DNA from: Klenkia marina
Lineage (GTDB): Bacteria > Actinomycetota > Actinomycetes > Mycobacteriales > Geodermatophilaceae
NCBI RefSeq assembly: GCF_900101025.1
Contig: NZ_FMUH01000001.1
Coordinates: forward strand, 930,001 to 994,000
DNA length: 64,000 nt
Direction: 5' to 3'
The notes beneath the pieces were generated by a model, which was not told the origin of the DNA, made no database searches, and saw only the letters and a program-made list of their open reading frames with translations. The position numbers and the translations under genes were made by a program. This document shows, in pieces, positions 8,179 to 20,242 of the stretch (position 1 is its first letter; every line of letters starts with the position of its first letter).

Positions 8179-9785
8179 ATCCGGAAGCGGGCGACGGCGA
8201 GCTCGAGGTCCTGGCCCATGGTGGCCAGCTCGGCACTGGCCGCCCGGGTCGCGGCGACCCGCTCGCCGGCGGCGCGGGCGCCCTCGGCCAGCCCGGCGAT
8301 GGCGCCGGAGATCTCCTCGGTACCGGCGGCCGCGGCAGCCACGTTGCGGTTCATCTCGGTCGTGGTGGCGGTCTGCTCCTCGACGGCGGCCGCGATCGTC
8401 GCCTGGTAGTCGTTGATCTCGCCGATCACCGAGGAGATGCGCCCGATGGCCTCGACCGCGCCGGCGGTGTCGCCCTGGATGGTCTCGACCCGCCGGGCGA
8501 TGTCCTCGGTGGCCCGGGCGGTCTCCTGCGCCAGCTCCTTGACCTCGCTGGCCACGACCGCGAAGCCCTTGCCGGCCTCGCCGGCCCGCGCCGCCTCGAT
8601 GGTGGCGTTGAGCGCCAGCAGGTTGGTCTGCTCGGCGATCGCGGTGATCAGCTTGACCACCGAGGCGATCTCCTGGGACGACTCCCCGAGCGTGTGCACG
8701 GTGCGGGTGGTCTCCGCGGCGACGTCGACGGCCTGCGCGGCGACCTGCGAGGCCTGCTGGGCGTTGTGCGCGATCTCCCCGATCGCCGAGCGCATCTGCT
8801 CCGACCCGGCCGAGACGGTGGCCACGTTGCCCGAGACCTCGCCGGCGGAGGCCACCACGACCTCGGTGCGGCGGGCGGCCTGGGCGGAGTCCTGGGCGAC
8901 GACCTCGGCTCCGGCCGACAGCTCCGACGAGGCGGCCGACAGCCGGGTGGCCGACCCGGTGACGACGGCGAACACCTCGGCCAGGCCGTCCAGCGTCCGG
9001 TCCAGCGAGCGGGCGACGTCGCCGAGCTCGTCACGGCCGGCCGCGCCGACCCGCACCCGCAGGTCACCGTCGGCCACCTGGCCGAGGACCTCCTGGATGC
9101 GGCCCACGGGACGGGTGACGCTGCGGGCCACCAGCACGGCCAGCGCGATCGCCGCGACCAGCGCCGCGGCGGCGATGGCGACGGTGGTGGTGCGGGCGGA
9201 CTCGTAGTCGGCGCGGGCGCCCTCGGTGATGGCCGTCGCCGTCGCCGTCGCCGCCGCGGTGGCGTCGACCAACGCCTGGGCGAGGATCTGCTGCTGCTGG
9301 CCCATGGTGGCCAGCAGGGCCGGGGCCTGCGAGTCGTCGCCGCTGGTGCGGGTGCCGACGAGCGAGACCAGCGCCGTGTCGTAGGCCGCCTTCGCGGTGG
9401 TGAAGTCGGCGACGGCCGTACGCGCGGCGTCGTCCAGCGGGAGCGCGGTCAGGGCCTGCAGCTGCCGGCCCACCTCGGCGTTCAGGTCCTGGGCGTTCTT
9501 CTGCCAGCGCGCCGTGTCCGACGGGGGCAGACCCTGGATCGAGGAACGGGCCTCCTCGGTGGACTGCTGCCACCAGGTGGCCTGCAGGGTGCGCAGGGCG
9601 TCGAGCGGGACCATCCCCTCGGAGGCCACCCGCTGCGCCTCGGCGCTCAGCCCGGACATCCGGGCGACGGCGAACCCGGCGATGCCGGCGCACGCGGCGG
9701 CGACGACCAGGATGGCGGCCAGCAGCCGGGCGCGGAGGCCCCACGACGACGGGGCGAGACGGGACGGTGCGGCGCCGGTGGCCAT
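8175..9785 (-). CDS. methyl-accepting chemotaxis protein
   Basis: A 536-residue transmembrane chemoreceptor. The layout is a short cytoplasmic N-terminus, TM1 ([20 protein letters not shown]), a roughly 150-residue helical periplasmic sensor with conserved Trp/Gln rich in Ala, and TM2 at about 190-212. A HAMP domain follows ([20 protein letters not shown]), then the signalling hairpin. The tip block [20 protein letters not shown] continues into [21 protein letters not shown], the CheA/CheW-contact region. ATG 9785 has a good ribosome site (CCAGGAG). No che genes are nearby. It closely resembles the second receptor at 40796-42397 in its tip and HAMP. Confidence 0.95.
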   Translation of the reverse strand: MATGAAPSRLAPSSWGLRARLLAAILVVAAACAGIAGFAVARMSGLSAEAQRVASEGMVPLDALRTLQATWWQQSTEEARSSIQGLPPSDTARWQKNAQDLNAEVGRQLQALTALPLDDAARTAVADFTTAKAAYDTALVSLVGTRTSGDDSQAPALLATMGQQQQILAQALVDATAAATATATAITEGARADYESARTTTVAIAAAALVAAIALAVLVARSVTRPVGRIQEVLGQVADGDLRVRVGAAGRDELGDVARSLDRTLDGLAEVFAVVTGSATRLSAASSELSAGAEVVAQDSAQAARRTEVVVASAGEVSGNVATVSAGSEQMRSAIGEIAHNAQQASQVAAQAVDVAAETTRTVHTLGESSQEIASVVKLITAIAEQTNLLALNATIEAARAGEAGKGFAVVASEVKELAQETARATEDIARRVETIQGDTAGAVEAIGRISSVIGEINDYQATIAAAVEEQTATTTEMNRNVAAAAAGTEEISGAIAGLAEGARAAGERVAATRAASAELATMGQDLELAVARFRI

Positions 9786-9845
9786 GCAGGAGCTCCTGGG
9801 GGTGCGGACGGGGCGGTTCTCGATCCGCACGCACCTTCGGCAGCC

Positions 9846-9871
9846 GCGGCGGGGCCCTTGAGCCCCGCCGC
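9846..9871. repeat. 10-bp stem hairpin upstream of the chemoreceptor gene
   Basis: GCGGCGGGGC (9846-9855), a six-base loop, then GCCCCGCCGC (9862-9871), perfectly paired. It lies between the ilvD terminator hairpin and the chemoreceptor start. It may be a second terminator element for ilvD or part of the receptor leader; the sequence does not decide. Confidence 0.4.
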
Positions 9872-9886
9872 GAATCAGCGCGGTGA

Positions 9887-9927
9887 CCGTCCCCCCGGCG
9901 TCGACATGTCGGTCGCCGGGGGGACGG
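9887..9927 (-). terminator. ilvD terminator hairpin
   Basis: Perfect 14-bp arms CCGTCCCCCCGGCG (9887-9900) and CGCCGGGGGGACGG (9914-9927) around a 13-nt loop, beginning one base after the ilvD stop codon at 9929-9931. This is the strongest hairpin in the area and the natural end of the serS-HAD-HAD-ilvD operon. Confidence 0.75.
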
Positions 9928-9928
9928 A

Positions 9929-11770
9929 TCAGGGCAGCCGGCGGACGGCGCCGGTGTCGGCGCCCGAGGTCAGCGCGGCGTAGGCGCGCAGCGCACGGGA
10001 CACCGGACGGTCCCGCTCGGCCGGCTGCCACGGCCGCTCCGAGGCCTCCATCTTGGCCCGGCGGTCGGCCAGCTCGGCGTCGTCGACGGCCACCTCGAGC
10101 AGCCGGCGGTGCACGTCGATGGTGATGACGTCGCCGTCGCGCACCAGCCCGATCGCACCCCCCGCTGCGGCCTCGGGGGCCATGTGGCCGACCGAGATGC
10201 CGCTGGACCCGCCGGAGAACCGGCCGTCGGTGATCAGCGCGCACTTCTTGCCCATGCCGGTGCCCTTGAGGAAGGCCGTGGGGTGCAGCATCTCCTGCAT
10301 CCCGGGGCCGCCGGCCGGGCCCTCGTAACGGACGACCAGCACCTCGCCGGCCTGGATGGTCTTGGAGAGGATCACCTCGACCGCGGCCTCCTGGCTCTCG
10401 ACCACACGGGCCGGACCGGTGAAGACCCACAGCTCCTCGGGGATGCCGGCGGTCTTGATCACCGACCCCTGCGGGGCCAGGTTGCCGGTGAGCACGGCCA
10501 GGCCGCCGTCGACGGTGTGCGCGTGCGCGACGTCGTGGATGCAGCCCTCGGCGGCGTCGGTGTCGAGCGAGCTCCACCGGTTCGCGGTGGAGAACGCCTG
10601 CGTGGTGCGCACGCCGCCGGGGGCGGCGTGGAACAGCTCGATCGCCTCGTCCGACGCCGACCCGCCGCGGACGTCCCAGCGGTCCAGCCACTCGGCCAGC
10701 GACGACGCGTGGACGGCGTGCACGTCCTCGTCCAGCATCCCGCCGCGGCGCAGCTCGCCCAGGATGGCCGGGATGCCGCCGGCGCGGTGCACGTCCTCCA
10801 TGTGGAAGTCGGAGTTCGGCGACACCTTGGCCAGGCAGGGCACCCGCCGGGAGATGGCGTCGATGTCGGCCAGGGTGAAGTCGACCTCGCCCTCCGCGGC
10901 GGCGGCCAGCACGTGCAGCACGGTGTTGGTCGACCCGCCCATGGCGACGTCGAGGGCCATGGCGTTCTCGAAGGCGGCCTTCGTGGCGATCCCGCGGGGC
11001 AGCGCGCTCGCGTCGTCCTCGAAGTACCAGCGCTTCGCCAGGTCCATGACGGTGTGCCCGGCCTGCACGAAGAGCTGGCGGCGGGCCTCGTGGGTGGCCA
11101 GCGTCGACCCGTTGCCCGGGAGCGAGAGGCCCAGCGCCTCGGTCAGGCAGTTCATCGAGTTCGCGGTGAACATGCCCGAGCACGAGCCGCAGGTCGGGCA
11201 GGCCGACCGCTCGACCTCGCTGAGCCCGGCCTCGTCGACCGCCTCGGACGCCGACGCCGAGATCGCGGTGATCAGGTCGGTCGGCGCCTGCGCGACCCCG
11301 TTCACCACCACCGCCTTGCCGGCCTCCATCGGCCCGCCGGAGACGAACACGGTCGGGATGTTCAGCCGCATGGCCGCGTTCAGCATGCCCGGGGTGATCT
11401 TGTCGCAGTTGGAGATGCAGACCAGGGCGTCGGCGGCGTGCCCGTTGACCATGTACTCGACGGCGTCGGAGATGACCTCGCGGCTGGGCAGCGAGTAGAG
11501 CATCCCGCCGTGGCCCATCGCGATGCCGTCGTCCACGGCGATGGTGTGGAACTCCTTGGGCACCCCGCCGGCCGCACGCACCGCGTCGGCCACGATGTCG
11601 CCCATGTCCTTGAGGTGCACGTGCCCGGGCACGAACTGGGTGTAGGAGTTCGCGATCGCGACGATCGGCTTGCCGAAGTCGTCCTCGCCGGTGCCGGTCG
11701 CCCGCCACAGCGCACGGGCGCCGGCGGCGTTGCGGCCCTGGGTGGTGACGTCGGAACGCAGGTGGGGCAT
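9929..11770 (-). CDS. ilvD: dihydroxy-acid dehydratase
   Basis: Catalyses dehydration of 2,3-dihydroxy-isovalerate and -methylvalerate to the 2-oxo acids in valine and isoleucine synthesis. The 613-residue length and blocks match long-type Ilv[49 protein letters not shown] and [20 protein letters not shown], with Fe-S-ligand cysteines within CDK and CGSCSG. It begins nine bases after the HAD gene stop, with a GGAG ribosome site overlapping that stop, so it is the last gene of a translationally coupled operon that starts with serS. Followed by a strong hairpin. No other ilv or leu genes are nearby, which is unusual placement. Confidence 0.97.
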   Translation of the reverse strand: MPHLRSDVTTQGRNAAGARALWRATGTGEDDFGKPIVAIANSYTQFVPGHVHLKDMGDIVADAVRAAGGVPKEFHTIAVDDGIAMGHGGMLYSLPSREVISDAVEYMVNGHAADALVCISNCDKITPGMLNAAMRLNIPTVFVSGGPMEAGKAVVVNGVAQAPTDLITAISASASEAVDEAGLSEVERSACPTCGSCSGMFTANSMNCLTEALGLSLPGNGSTLATHEARRQLFVQAGHTVMDLAKRWYFEDDASALPRGIATKAAFENAMALDVAMGGSTNTVLHVLAAAAEGEVDFTLADIDAISRRVPCLAKVSPNSDFHMEDVHRAGGIPAILGELRRGGMLDEDVHAVHASSLAEWLDRWDVRGGSASDEAIELFHAAPGGVRTTQAFSTANRWSSLDTDAAEGCIHDVAHAHTVDGGLAVLTGNLAPQGSVIKTAGIPEELWVFTGPARVVESQEAAVEVILSKTIQAGEVLVVRYEGPAGGPGMQEMLHPTAFLKGTGMGKKCALITDGRFSGGSSGISVGHMAPEAAAGGAIGLVRDGDVITIDVHRRLLEVAVDDAELADRRAKMEASERPWQPAERDRPVSRALRAYAALTSGADTGAVRRLP

Positions 11771-11779
11771 CGCGGTCTC

Positions 11780-12586
11780 CTAGCGAAGGGAGGCGAGGAA
11801 GCGGGCCACGCCGTCCTCGTCGTTGGTGTCGGTGATGTCGGTGGCGGCGGCCAGGACGTCGGGGTGCGCGTTGCCCATGGCGACCGCGCGGCCACCGCCC
11901 TCGCGCAGCCAGTGGAAGGCCGCGAGGTCGTTGGGCATGTCGCCGAAGAAGACGACGTCGGCCGCGGTGAGCCCCCGGGCGGCGCACACCTCGGCCAGCC
12001 CGGTGGCCTTGCTGATGCCCGGGGCCGAGATCTCGGCCATGGCGTCGGAGGAGGAGTTGGTGACGGTGGCCCGGTCGCCGACCACCTCGGCCACGAGCGC
12101 CAGGAACTCCTCGCGCGGCAGCTGCTCGTGCCGGGCCAGGAGCTTGGCCGCGGGCGCGGCGACCATCTCCTCCAGCGTGGCCTGCGCGACGCCGGGGGCG
12201 TCGACGTCCCAGCGGGGCTGGTACACCGGCTCGTGCCGGAACTCCAGGCCGTACTCGACCGCGAACCAGGTGTCGGGCTGGGCGGTCCGCAGCCGGCCGG
12301 TGACCTCGCGCAGCACCTCGGGGGCGACCGTGTGCTCGGCGAGCACCTCGAACCGCTCGAGGTCCAGCTGCACCGCGCCGTTGCAGCAGATCGCCGTCCC
12401 GGTCGTGATCACCTCGCGGATCGCGACCATCCAGCGCGGCGGACGGCCGGTGGCCAGCACGAACGGCACGCCGTCCTCGCCCCACAGCCGCAGCTGGTCC
12501 AGCGTGGCCGGGGCGACGGTCTCGTCGCTGCGCAGCAGCGTGCCGTCCATGTCGCTCGCGATGAGCTTCGGTCGCCAGTCGCTCAT
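11780..12586 (-). CDS. Cof-type HAD-superfamily hydrolase (first of a tandem pair)
   Basis: A 268-residue class IIB (Cof) HAD phosphatase. Motif I is ASDMDGTLL, motif II lies in [12 protein letters not shown], motif III is the Lys in SKATGLAEV, and motif IV is [13 protein letters not shown]. The C2-type cap sits between motifs II and III. Members dephosphorylate sugar phosphates, flavin precursors or similar metabolites; the substrate here is unknown. ATG 12586 overlaps the stop of the upstream HAD gene by ATGA, implying coupled translation. The two HAD proteins are recognisably paralogous (GDMPNDL, AVxNAHPxVLAAAT, DGVARxL), so the pair looks like an old tandem duplication. Confidence 0.9.
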   Translation of the reverse strand: MSDWRPKLIASDMDGTLLRSDETVAPATLDQLRLWGEDGVPFVLATGRPPRWMVAIREVITTGTAICCNGAVQLDLERFEVLAEHTVAPEVLREVTGRLRTAQPDTWFAVEYGLEFRHEPVYQPRWDVDAPGVAQATLEEMVAAPAAKLLARHEQLPREEFLALVAEVVGDRATVTNSSSDAMAEISAPGISKATGLAEVCAARGLTAADVVFFGDMPNDLAAFHWLREGGGRAVAMGNAHPDVLAAATDITDTNDEDGVARFLASLR

Positions 12587-13512
12587 GGGTGCAGGGCCTC
12601 CAGGTAGCGGGCGACGCCGTCGGCGTCGTGGCCGCTGGTGCGTGCGGTGGCCGCCGCCAGGACGGCGGGGTGGGCGTTGGCGACGGCGACCGAGCGGCCG
12701 CCGGCCGCGGTCACCGCGGTGATCATGGGCAGGTCGTTGGGCATGTCGCCGAACACCAGGACGTCGGGCAGGGCGACCCCGAACCGCTCGAGCGCCACCG
12801 CCAGACCCGAGGCCTTGGTGACGCCGGGGGGCAGCACCTCGATGAAGCCCAGGCCCGCGTGGGTGACCTCGGCGACCGCGGGGTCGGTGACCGAGCGGGC
12901 CAGCGACAGCAGCTCGTCCTGCCCGAGCGTCTCCGAGCGCAGGAACACCTTGAGCACGGGGCCGGCGGGCAGCACCTCGTGCCGCGGGAGGAGGTCGGCC
13001 GGCTCGGGGTAGGGCCACTCGAAGCCGTGCTGCACCCGCAGCGGGGAGAGCGCCTCGCTCTGGGTGGCCGCGTCCTCGACGGCCAGCACCAGCTCGCCGG
13101 TCACCGCCTCGATCGCGTCGATCACCGCCTGCGCCTCGTCCCGGGGCAGCCCGACCGTGCGCAGCACCTCGTCGTCGGCGGGGGTCTGCCCGAACGCGAC
13201 CACGAAGCCGCCCTGCGCCAGCACGCCGATGCCGCGCCCGCCGAGCGTCGTCCGCACGCTGTCCAGCAGCCGCGGCCCGCGGCCGGTGACGCCGACGACC
13301 GGCACCCCGGCCACCCAGCTGGCCTCCATCGCGGCGCGGGTGCGGTCGCTGACCGTGCCGTGCCGGGTGAGCAGCGTGCCGTCGAGGTCGGTGGCCACCA
13401 GCCGGGGGCGCCAGGGCCCGAGGTCACCGAGCTCGACGACCTCGTCGCTGCCGGCTCCCCCGCTGTGCTGGGGCAGCGTGTTCGCCGCCCGCGCCGGGAT
13501 GTGGGACGTCAC
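12583..13512 (-). CDS. Cof-type HAD-superfamily hydrolase (second of a tandem pair)
   Basis: A 309-residue paralogue of the downstream HAD protein, with about 40 extra N-terminal residues. Motifs are [14 protein letters not shown] (I), [12 protein letters not shown] (II), [15 protein letters not shown] (III) and [12 protein letters not shown] (IV). It starts at a GTG whose GTGA overlaps the serS stop, and ends with ATGA overlapping the next HAD start, so it is wedged inside the serS operon with no intergenic space. A metabolite-repair role for a housekeeping operon is possible but unproven; no substrate can be assigned. Confidence 0.88.
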   Translation of the reverse strand: MTSHIPARAANTLPQHSGGAGSDEVVELGDLGPWRPRLVATDLDGTLLTRHGTVSDRTRAAMEASWVAGVPVVGVTGRGPRLLDSVRTTLGGRGIGVLAQGGFVVAFGQTPADDEVLRTVGLPRDEAQAVIDAIEAVTGELVLAVEDAATQSEALSPLRVQHGFEWPYPEPADLLPRHEVLPAGPVLKVFLRSETLGQDELLSLARSVTDPAVAEVTHAGLGFIEVLPPGVTKASGLAVALERFGVALPDVLVFGDMPNDLPMITAVTAAGGRSVAVANAHPAVLAAATARTSGHDADGVARYLEALHP

Positions 13513-14795
13513 GGGGTGGGCACGAGGGACATGCCCGGCCGGAGCTCCTCGAGGCCGCCCAGCCAGGGCCGCAGCGCGACCGGCACGTGCACCGAGCCGT
13601 CGGCGCGCTGGTGGAACTCCAGCAGGCAGGCGATGGTGCGGGCGATGGCGCAGGCGGTGCCGTTGAGGGTGGCCACGGTCTGCGGCTTGCCGTCGGCGTC
13701 GCGCGAGCGGATGCCCAGCCGGCGGGCCTGGAACGTGGTGCAGTCCGAGGTCGAGGTGAGCTCGCGGTAGGTGCCCTGGGTGGGGAACCACGCCTCGAGG
13801 TCGTACTTGCGCGAGGCGCTGGTGCCCAGGTCGCCGGCGGCGATGTCGACCACGCGGTAGGGCAGCTCGAGGGCCTGCAGGAACTCCTCCTCGAACTGCA
13901 GCAGCCGCAGGTGCTCGGCGGCGGCGTCCTCGGGGGCGCAGAAGCTGAACAGCTCGACCTTGTCGAACCAGTGCACGCGGATGATGCCCTTGGTGTCCTT
14001 GCCGTAGGAGCCGGCCTCGCGGCGGAAGCAGGCGCTCCACCCGGCGTAGCGCTTCGGCCCGGCGGAGAGGTCGAGCACCTCGTCGCCGTGCATGGCCGCG
14101 ATCGGGACCTCGGAGGTGCCCACCAGGTAGAGGTCGTCGCGCTCGACCCGGTAGACCTCCTCGTCGTGCTCGGTGAGGAAGCCGGTGGCGGCCATCGCCT
14201 CGGGGCGCACCAGCGCCGGGGCGACCACCGGGGTGAACCCGGCGGCGACGGCCCGGGTGATGGCCAGCTGGGCGAGGGCGAACTCGAGCAGCGCGCCCGG
14301 ACCGGTGAGGAAGTAGAAGCGCGACCCGGAGACCTTGGCGCCGCGCTCCATGTCGATCGCGCCCAGGGCGGTGCCGATCTCGAGGTGGTCGCGCACCTCG
14401 AAGTCGTAGGTGGGCACCTCGCCGACGTGGCGCAGGGTGACCGAGTCGTCCTCGCCGCCGGGGGGCACCTCGGGGGCCACGACGTTGGCGATCGACATGT
14501 GCGCCGCGCGCAGGGCCTCGTCGGCGACGCGGGCGGCCTCCTCGGCGGCCTTCACCTCAGCAGCCAGGGCCTTCGCCCGCTCCAGGACGGCGGGCCGCTC
14601 CTCGGGGGTGGCCTTCTTCACCGACTGGGAGGCGGCCTTCTGCTCGGCCCGCAGGTCGTCGGCGCGGTGCACGGCGGCGCGGCGCTCGGTGTCGGCGGTC
14701 AGCAGCCGGTCCACCGCGGACTCGTCGTCGCCGCGGGCCCGCTGGCTGGCGCGGACGAGGTCGGGGTTCTCACGCAGGAGCCGCAGGTCGATCAC
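13509..14795 (-). CDS. serS: seryl-tRNA synthetase
   Basis: Charges tRNA-Ser with serine. The 428-residue protein has the N-terminal coiled-coil arm that holds the long variable arm of tRNA-Ser (about residues 30-105, rich in Arg/Glu/Ala), then the class II catalytic core. Motif 2 is in [22 protein letters not shown], cut here as [14 protein letters not shown] and [11 protein letters not shown]. Motif 3 is in [22 protein letters not shown] 14795 is the start ([18 protein letters not shown]). It heads an operon serS-HAD-HAD-ilvD with four-base overlaps. I see no T-box leader in the 84 bases before it. Confidence 0.97.
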   Translation of the reverse strand: MIDLRLLRENPDLVRASQRARGDDESAVDRLLTADTERRAAVHRADDLRAEQKAASQSVKKATPEERPAVLERAKALAAEVKAAEEAARVADEALRAAHMSIANVVAPEVPPGGEDDSVTLRHVGEVPTYDFEVRDHLEIGTALGAIDMERGAKVSGSRFYFLTGPGALLEFALAQLAITRAVAAGFTPVVAPALVRPEAMAATGFLTEHDEEVYRVERDDLYLVGTSEVPIAAMHGDEVLDLSAGPKRYAGWSACFRREAGSYGKDTKGIIRVHWFDKVELFSFCAPEDAAAEHLRLLQFEEEFLQALELPYRVVDIAAGDLGTSASRKYDLEAWFPTQGTYRELTSTSDCTTFQARRLGIRSRDADGKPQTVATLNGTACAIARTIACLLEFHQRADGSVHVPVALRPWLGGLEELRPGMSLVPTP

Positions 14796-14879
14796 GTGTC
14801 GATGGTAGGTGGGTGGGCGTTTCCACCTCCGGCGCGTCGGGGCATGCCGCTGGTGGACGTCGACCGGAGGAGGACTGCC

Positions 14880-15308
14880 GTGGCCGAGCACACGACCGCC
14901 TGGCAGCAGCACCACCCACCGGAGGCCCGACCGCTGTGGCACTGGGCGCCCACCGGGCTGGCCGACCTGCCCCGCATCCGCCGGGACCTGCGCGACCGGA
15001 TCAGCGAGCACCGCACGGACGGCCGTCCCGCCGTGGCCGACCCCGACATGTTCGTGCTGGCCGTCGACGAGCTGATGTCCAACGCGCTGCGGCACGGCCG
15101 CACCCCCGTCGAGGTGGACATCGGCCGCACCGACGACGCCTGGCTGCTCACCGTCTGCGACCGGGCGGTCGAGGACCCGCCGCGCCCGGCGCTGGACCGC
15201 GACCCGGCCGAGGGCGGGATGGGGCTGGGGCTGGTCGCGCACGCCGCGCTCGGCGAGGGCTGGTACGCCAGCGACGCCGGCAAGCACGTGTGGGTGCTCC
15301 TCCCCTGA
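14880..15308 (+). CDS. ATP-binding protein of the anti-sigma/histidine-kinase-like ATPase family
   Basis: A 142-residue single-domain GHKL ATPase of the RsbW/SpoIIAB-like type common in actinobacteria. The N-box is [20 protein letters not shown] and the G-box region is [19 protein letters not shown]. Such proteins are usually serine kinases acting on STAS anti-anti-sigma factors; a STAS gene occurs at 54162, but nothing links the two here. GTG 14880 is chosen because a strong GGAGGAGGA lies seven bases upstream; an in-frame ATG at 14844 would lack it. It is divergent from serS. Confidence 0.85.
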   Translation: MAEHTTAWQQHHPPEARPLWHWAPTGLADLPRIRRDLRDRISEHRTDGRPAVADPDMFVLAVDELMSNALRHGRTPVEVDIGRTDDAWLLTVCDRAVEDPPRPALDRDPAEGGMGLGLVAHAALGEGWYASDAGKHVWVLLP

Positions 15309-15318
15309 ACGCACGGAA

Positions 15319-15344
15319 CCCCCACCGCCCGGAGGCGGTGGGGG
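15319..15344. terminator. 11-bp stem terminator between convergent genes
   Basis: CCCCCACCGCC (15319-15329), loop CGGA, GGCGGTGGGGG (15334-15344), 10 bases after the stop of the ATPase gene. Symmetric, so it could act in both directions. Confidence 0.75.
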
Positions 15345-15364
15345 AACGTGCCGTGCTGGAACGG

Positions 15365-15416
15365 CCCGGCTGCGGGGCCCCGCTACGCGCGGAGCGCGTC
15401 GTGGGGGGCAGCCGGG
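15365..15416 (-). terminator. lipoprotein-gene terminator, branched hairpin
   Basis: Outer arms CCCGGCTGC (15365-15373) and GCAGCCGGG (15408-15416) enclose a smaller GCGCG-rich stem near 15386-15398. It begins eight bases after the stop of the lipoprotein gene on the minus strand. Confidence 0.55.
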
Positions 15417-15423
15417 TCCTTCA

Positions 15424-16134
15424 TCAGGCGGTGGGGATCGTCAGGGTGGCGACACCGACCAGGAAGTTGTCCGGGACGGCGCCGGGGGCACCCAGGGTGG
15501 TGTTGAGGAACTCGGCGGCGGCCGGGGAGACCTCGACCTTGGTGCCGGTCAGGATCGCGTTGCCCGAGGAGTCCACGGTGACGGGCTCCAGGGTGGTGCC
15601 GTTCAGGTTGAACAGCGGGAACGACGGGGCGGCGAGCTCACCGTTCACCGAGACGTCGGCGAAGAGGATCGCCGGCTTGCTCGGGACGACGACGAAGTTC
15701 TCGAGCTGGATGACGTTCGCGCCGGCGGTCAGCGAGATACCCGAGCCCTGGTGGAAGATCGCGCCCTGGACGAACGGGCGGTAGCCCGAGTCCTTGTCGT
15801 AGACGGTGGCGGTGCCGCCGGTGATCGGGAAGTCGAGGGTGGTGCCCTCGAGGGTGGCCCCGCCGATGACGCCCGGGGTGACGCCCAGGCCGGTGATGGC
15901 GTCGAGGAAGCCCTGGTCCAGGGCCACGGCCGTGTCGCCGCCGGAGATCGCCGGGATGGTGGCGATCGGCTCGGGGTTGGTCACGGTCGACTCGGTGGCC
16001 GCGGCGGCGGAGGTGCTGGTGCCCGCGCTGGAGCTCGTGCCGGAGTCGGAGCTGCAGGCAGCCAGGCCGAGGGCGGCGCTCATGGCGACGGCGGCGACGG
16101 CGGTGCGCTTGGCGGTGGTCTTGTTCAGGTTCAC
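15424..16134 (-). CDS. secreted lipoprotein of unknown function
   Basis: A 236-residue protein with a type II signal peptide: Lys/Arg n-region, hydrophobic [15 protein letters not shown] and a lipobox cysteine at residue 27, followed by a Ser/Thr/Ala-rich linker to about residue 50. The remainder is beta-rich without cysteine, with repeated hydrophobic strands such as [36 protein letters not shown] and [14 protein letters not shown] do not recognise a characterised family; the pattern resembles small actinobacterial cell-surface proteins built from a beta-sandwich. GTG 16134 has a GAGGAG ribosome site. It is expected to be anchored to the outer face of the membrane. Confidence 0.8.
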   Translation of the reverse strand: MNLNKTTAKRTAVAAVAMSAALGLAACSSDSGTSSSAGTSTSAAAATESTVTNPEPIATIPAISGGDTAVALDQGFLDAITGLGVTPGVIGGATLEGTTLDFPITGGTATVYDKDSGYRPFVQGAIFHQGSGISLTAGANVIQLENFVVVPSKPAILFADVSVNGELAAPSFPLFNLNGTTLEPVTVDSSGNAILTGTKVEVSPAAAEFLNTTLGAPGAVPDNFLVGVATLTIPTA

Positions 16135-16229
16135 GGTCGAGCTCCTCGTGTGTGTTCGACATCCGGGTCGTCCGGGGGGTCACGAGGAGTTCGGGCTCGG
16201 GTCAAGATCTGGATGTCACGGTTCGATAA

Positions 16230-18832
<2,603 letters not shown>

Positions 18833-18839
18833 TCTCGCA

Positions 18840-19163
18840 ATGACGGACGACGTGCGGTTGCCGATCAAGATGCTGCACGACCGGGTGCTCGTGTCGCTCC
18901 GGAAGGACGACGGCGACCGGCGCAGCACCGGCGGCATCCTCATCCCCGCCACCGCCCAGATCGCCAAGCGCCTGGTGTGGGGCGAGGCCCGCGGGGTCGG
19001 TGCGCACGTGCGGCAGATCAAGGTCGGCGACCAGGTGCTGTTCTCCCCCGACGACCAGCACGAGGTCGAGGTGCACGGCGAGGACCTGCTGATCCTGCGC
19101 GAGCGCGACGTCCACGCGGTGGCAGCGCAGCGCATCGAGGAGACCGGCGGCCTCTACCTCTGA
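18840..19163 (+). CDS. GroES-like (Cpn10-fold) protein
   Basis: A 107-residue protein with a GroES beta-barrel pattern: IKMLHDRVLVSLRKDDGDRR, a mobile-loop equivalent STGGILIPATAQ, KVGDQVLFSPDDQHEVEVHG and EDLLILRERDVHAV. It differs from the canonical 96-101-residue GroES in its N-terminus and C-terminal tail and is not next to groEL. Actinobacteria often carry such a stand-alone paralogue; whether it caps GroEL is unknown. Its position after guaB1 and the zincin suggests co-expression. Only four bases separate its stop from that of the convergent pheA. Confidence 0.85.
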   Translation: MTDDVRLPIKMLHDRVLVSLRKDDGDRRSTGGILIPATAQIAKRLVWGEARGVGAHVRQIKVGDQVLFSPDDQHEVEVHGEDLLILRERDVHAVAAQRIEETGGLYL

Positions 19164-19167
19164 CCGC

Positions 19168-20127
19168 TCAGCCGCCCGCGCCGGCCCGCAACCGGTCCAC
19201 CCACGCCTGGGCCGCACCGAACGCCCCGTCGGCCAGCGGCGCGGGCACCGGCGCGGCCGCCCGACCGTCGGCGCGGGGGTAGGAGCCCAGGAAGCGCACC
19301 TCGTCGCACAGCCGGTGCAGCGCCACCAGGGCGTCGCCGACCCGGGCGTCGGCCAGGTGGCCCTCGCAGTCGAAGGTGAACGAGTAGACGCCCAGCCGCT
19401 GCCGGGTGGGGCGGGAGTCCAGCCGCGTGAGGTTCAGCCCGCGCGAGGCGAGGACGGTCAGCAGGTCCAGCAGCGCGCCGGTGCGGTCGGGCACCGAGCA
19501 GGTCACCGTCGTGCGGTCGGCCCCGGTCGGGGCGGGCAGCCGGCCGGGCCGCTCGACCTGGACGAAGCGGGTGACCGCCCCGGGGGTGTCGGCCAGCCGG
19601 CGGGCGGTGACGTGGAGGCCGTAGCGCTCGGCGGCGAGCTCGGGGCACACGGCCGCGTCCGGTGCGCCGGGGGCCGCCTCGGCGACCAGCCGGGCGGCGT
19701 CCGCGGTCGACGCCGCGGCCACGACCTCGGCGCCCGGGAGGTGCTCGGCCACCCACCCGCGGGTCTGGGCCAGCGCGTGCGGGTGGCTGGCCACCCGGGT
19801 GACCTCCCCCGGGGCGAGCCCGGGGCGCACGCCGAGCACGAAGTCGACCTCGAGGAAGACCTCGCGGGTGATCAGCAGCGGCTCGCCGGCGGCCAGGCCG
19901 TCGACGGTCGGGGAGACCGAACCCTCGACCGAGTTCTCCAGCGGCACGACGGCGGCGTCGACCTCGCCGGCCCGCACGAGGGCCAGCGCGGCGGGCACGC
20001 TGGGGGCCGGCACCGAGCCCCCCTCGGAGGGGGTGCCGAGACTGTGGAGGGCCGCTTCGGTGAAGGTACCCTCGGGCCCCAGAAAGGCGAACCTCGTCGG
20101 GGTCGGCCGCACAGGTTGATCGTGCAT
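19168..20127 (-). CDS. pheA: prephenate dehydratase
   Basis: Converts prephenate to phenylpyruvate in phenylalanine synthesis. The 319-residue protein has the PDT domain (FAFLGPEGTFTEAALHSLGT, VVPLENSVEGSVSPTVDGLA, ARVAS-type block RVASHPHALAQTRGW, GAVTRFVQVERPG). A C-terminal ACT domain (VTCSVPDRTGALLDLLTVLA, then GLNLTRLDSRPTRQRLGVYS) would bind phenylalanine for feedback control; the ESRP-like motif reads DSRP here. ATG 20127 is used; the frame is open upstream but that extension is not conserved in character. Confidence 0.96.
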   Translation of the reverse strand: MHDQPVRPTPTRFAFLGPEGTFTEAALHSLGTPSEGGSVPAPSVPAALALVRAGEVDAAVVPLENSVEGSVSPTVDGLAAGEPLLITREVFLEVDFVLGVRPGLAPGEVTRVASHPHALAQTRGWVAEHLPGAEVVAAASTADAARLVAEAAPGAPDAAVCPELAAERYGLHVTARRLADTPGAVTRFVQVERPGRLPAPTGADRTTVTCSVPDRTGALLDLLTVLASRGLNLTRLDSRPTRQRLGVYSFTFDCEGHLADARVGDALVALHRLCDEVRFLGSYPRADGRAAAPVPAPLADGAFGAAQAWVDRLRAGAGG

Positions 20128-20242
20128 CCGGCGAGGGTAGTGCGGCCGGGTCGGGCGTGGTGTCCGCCCCGGGGGGAGCTGCCTCGCCACCCGTTCGACG
20201 ACGGCGCCGCGTGCCCGTCGTCCACCAGGTGAGGAGGACCGC

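Noticed and set aside
14796-14879. Possible T-box or other leader upstream of serS
   Set aside because: The divergent gap is only 84 bp and shows no T-box sequence or specifier-stem pattern.
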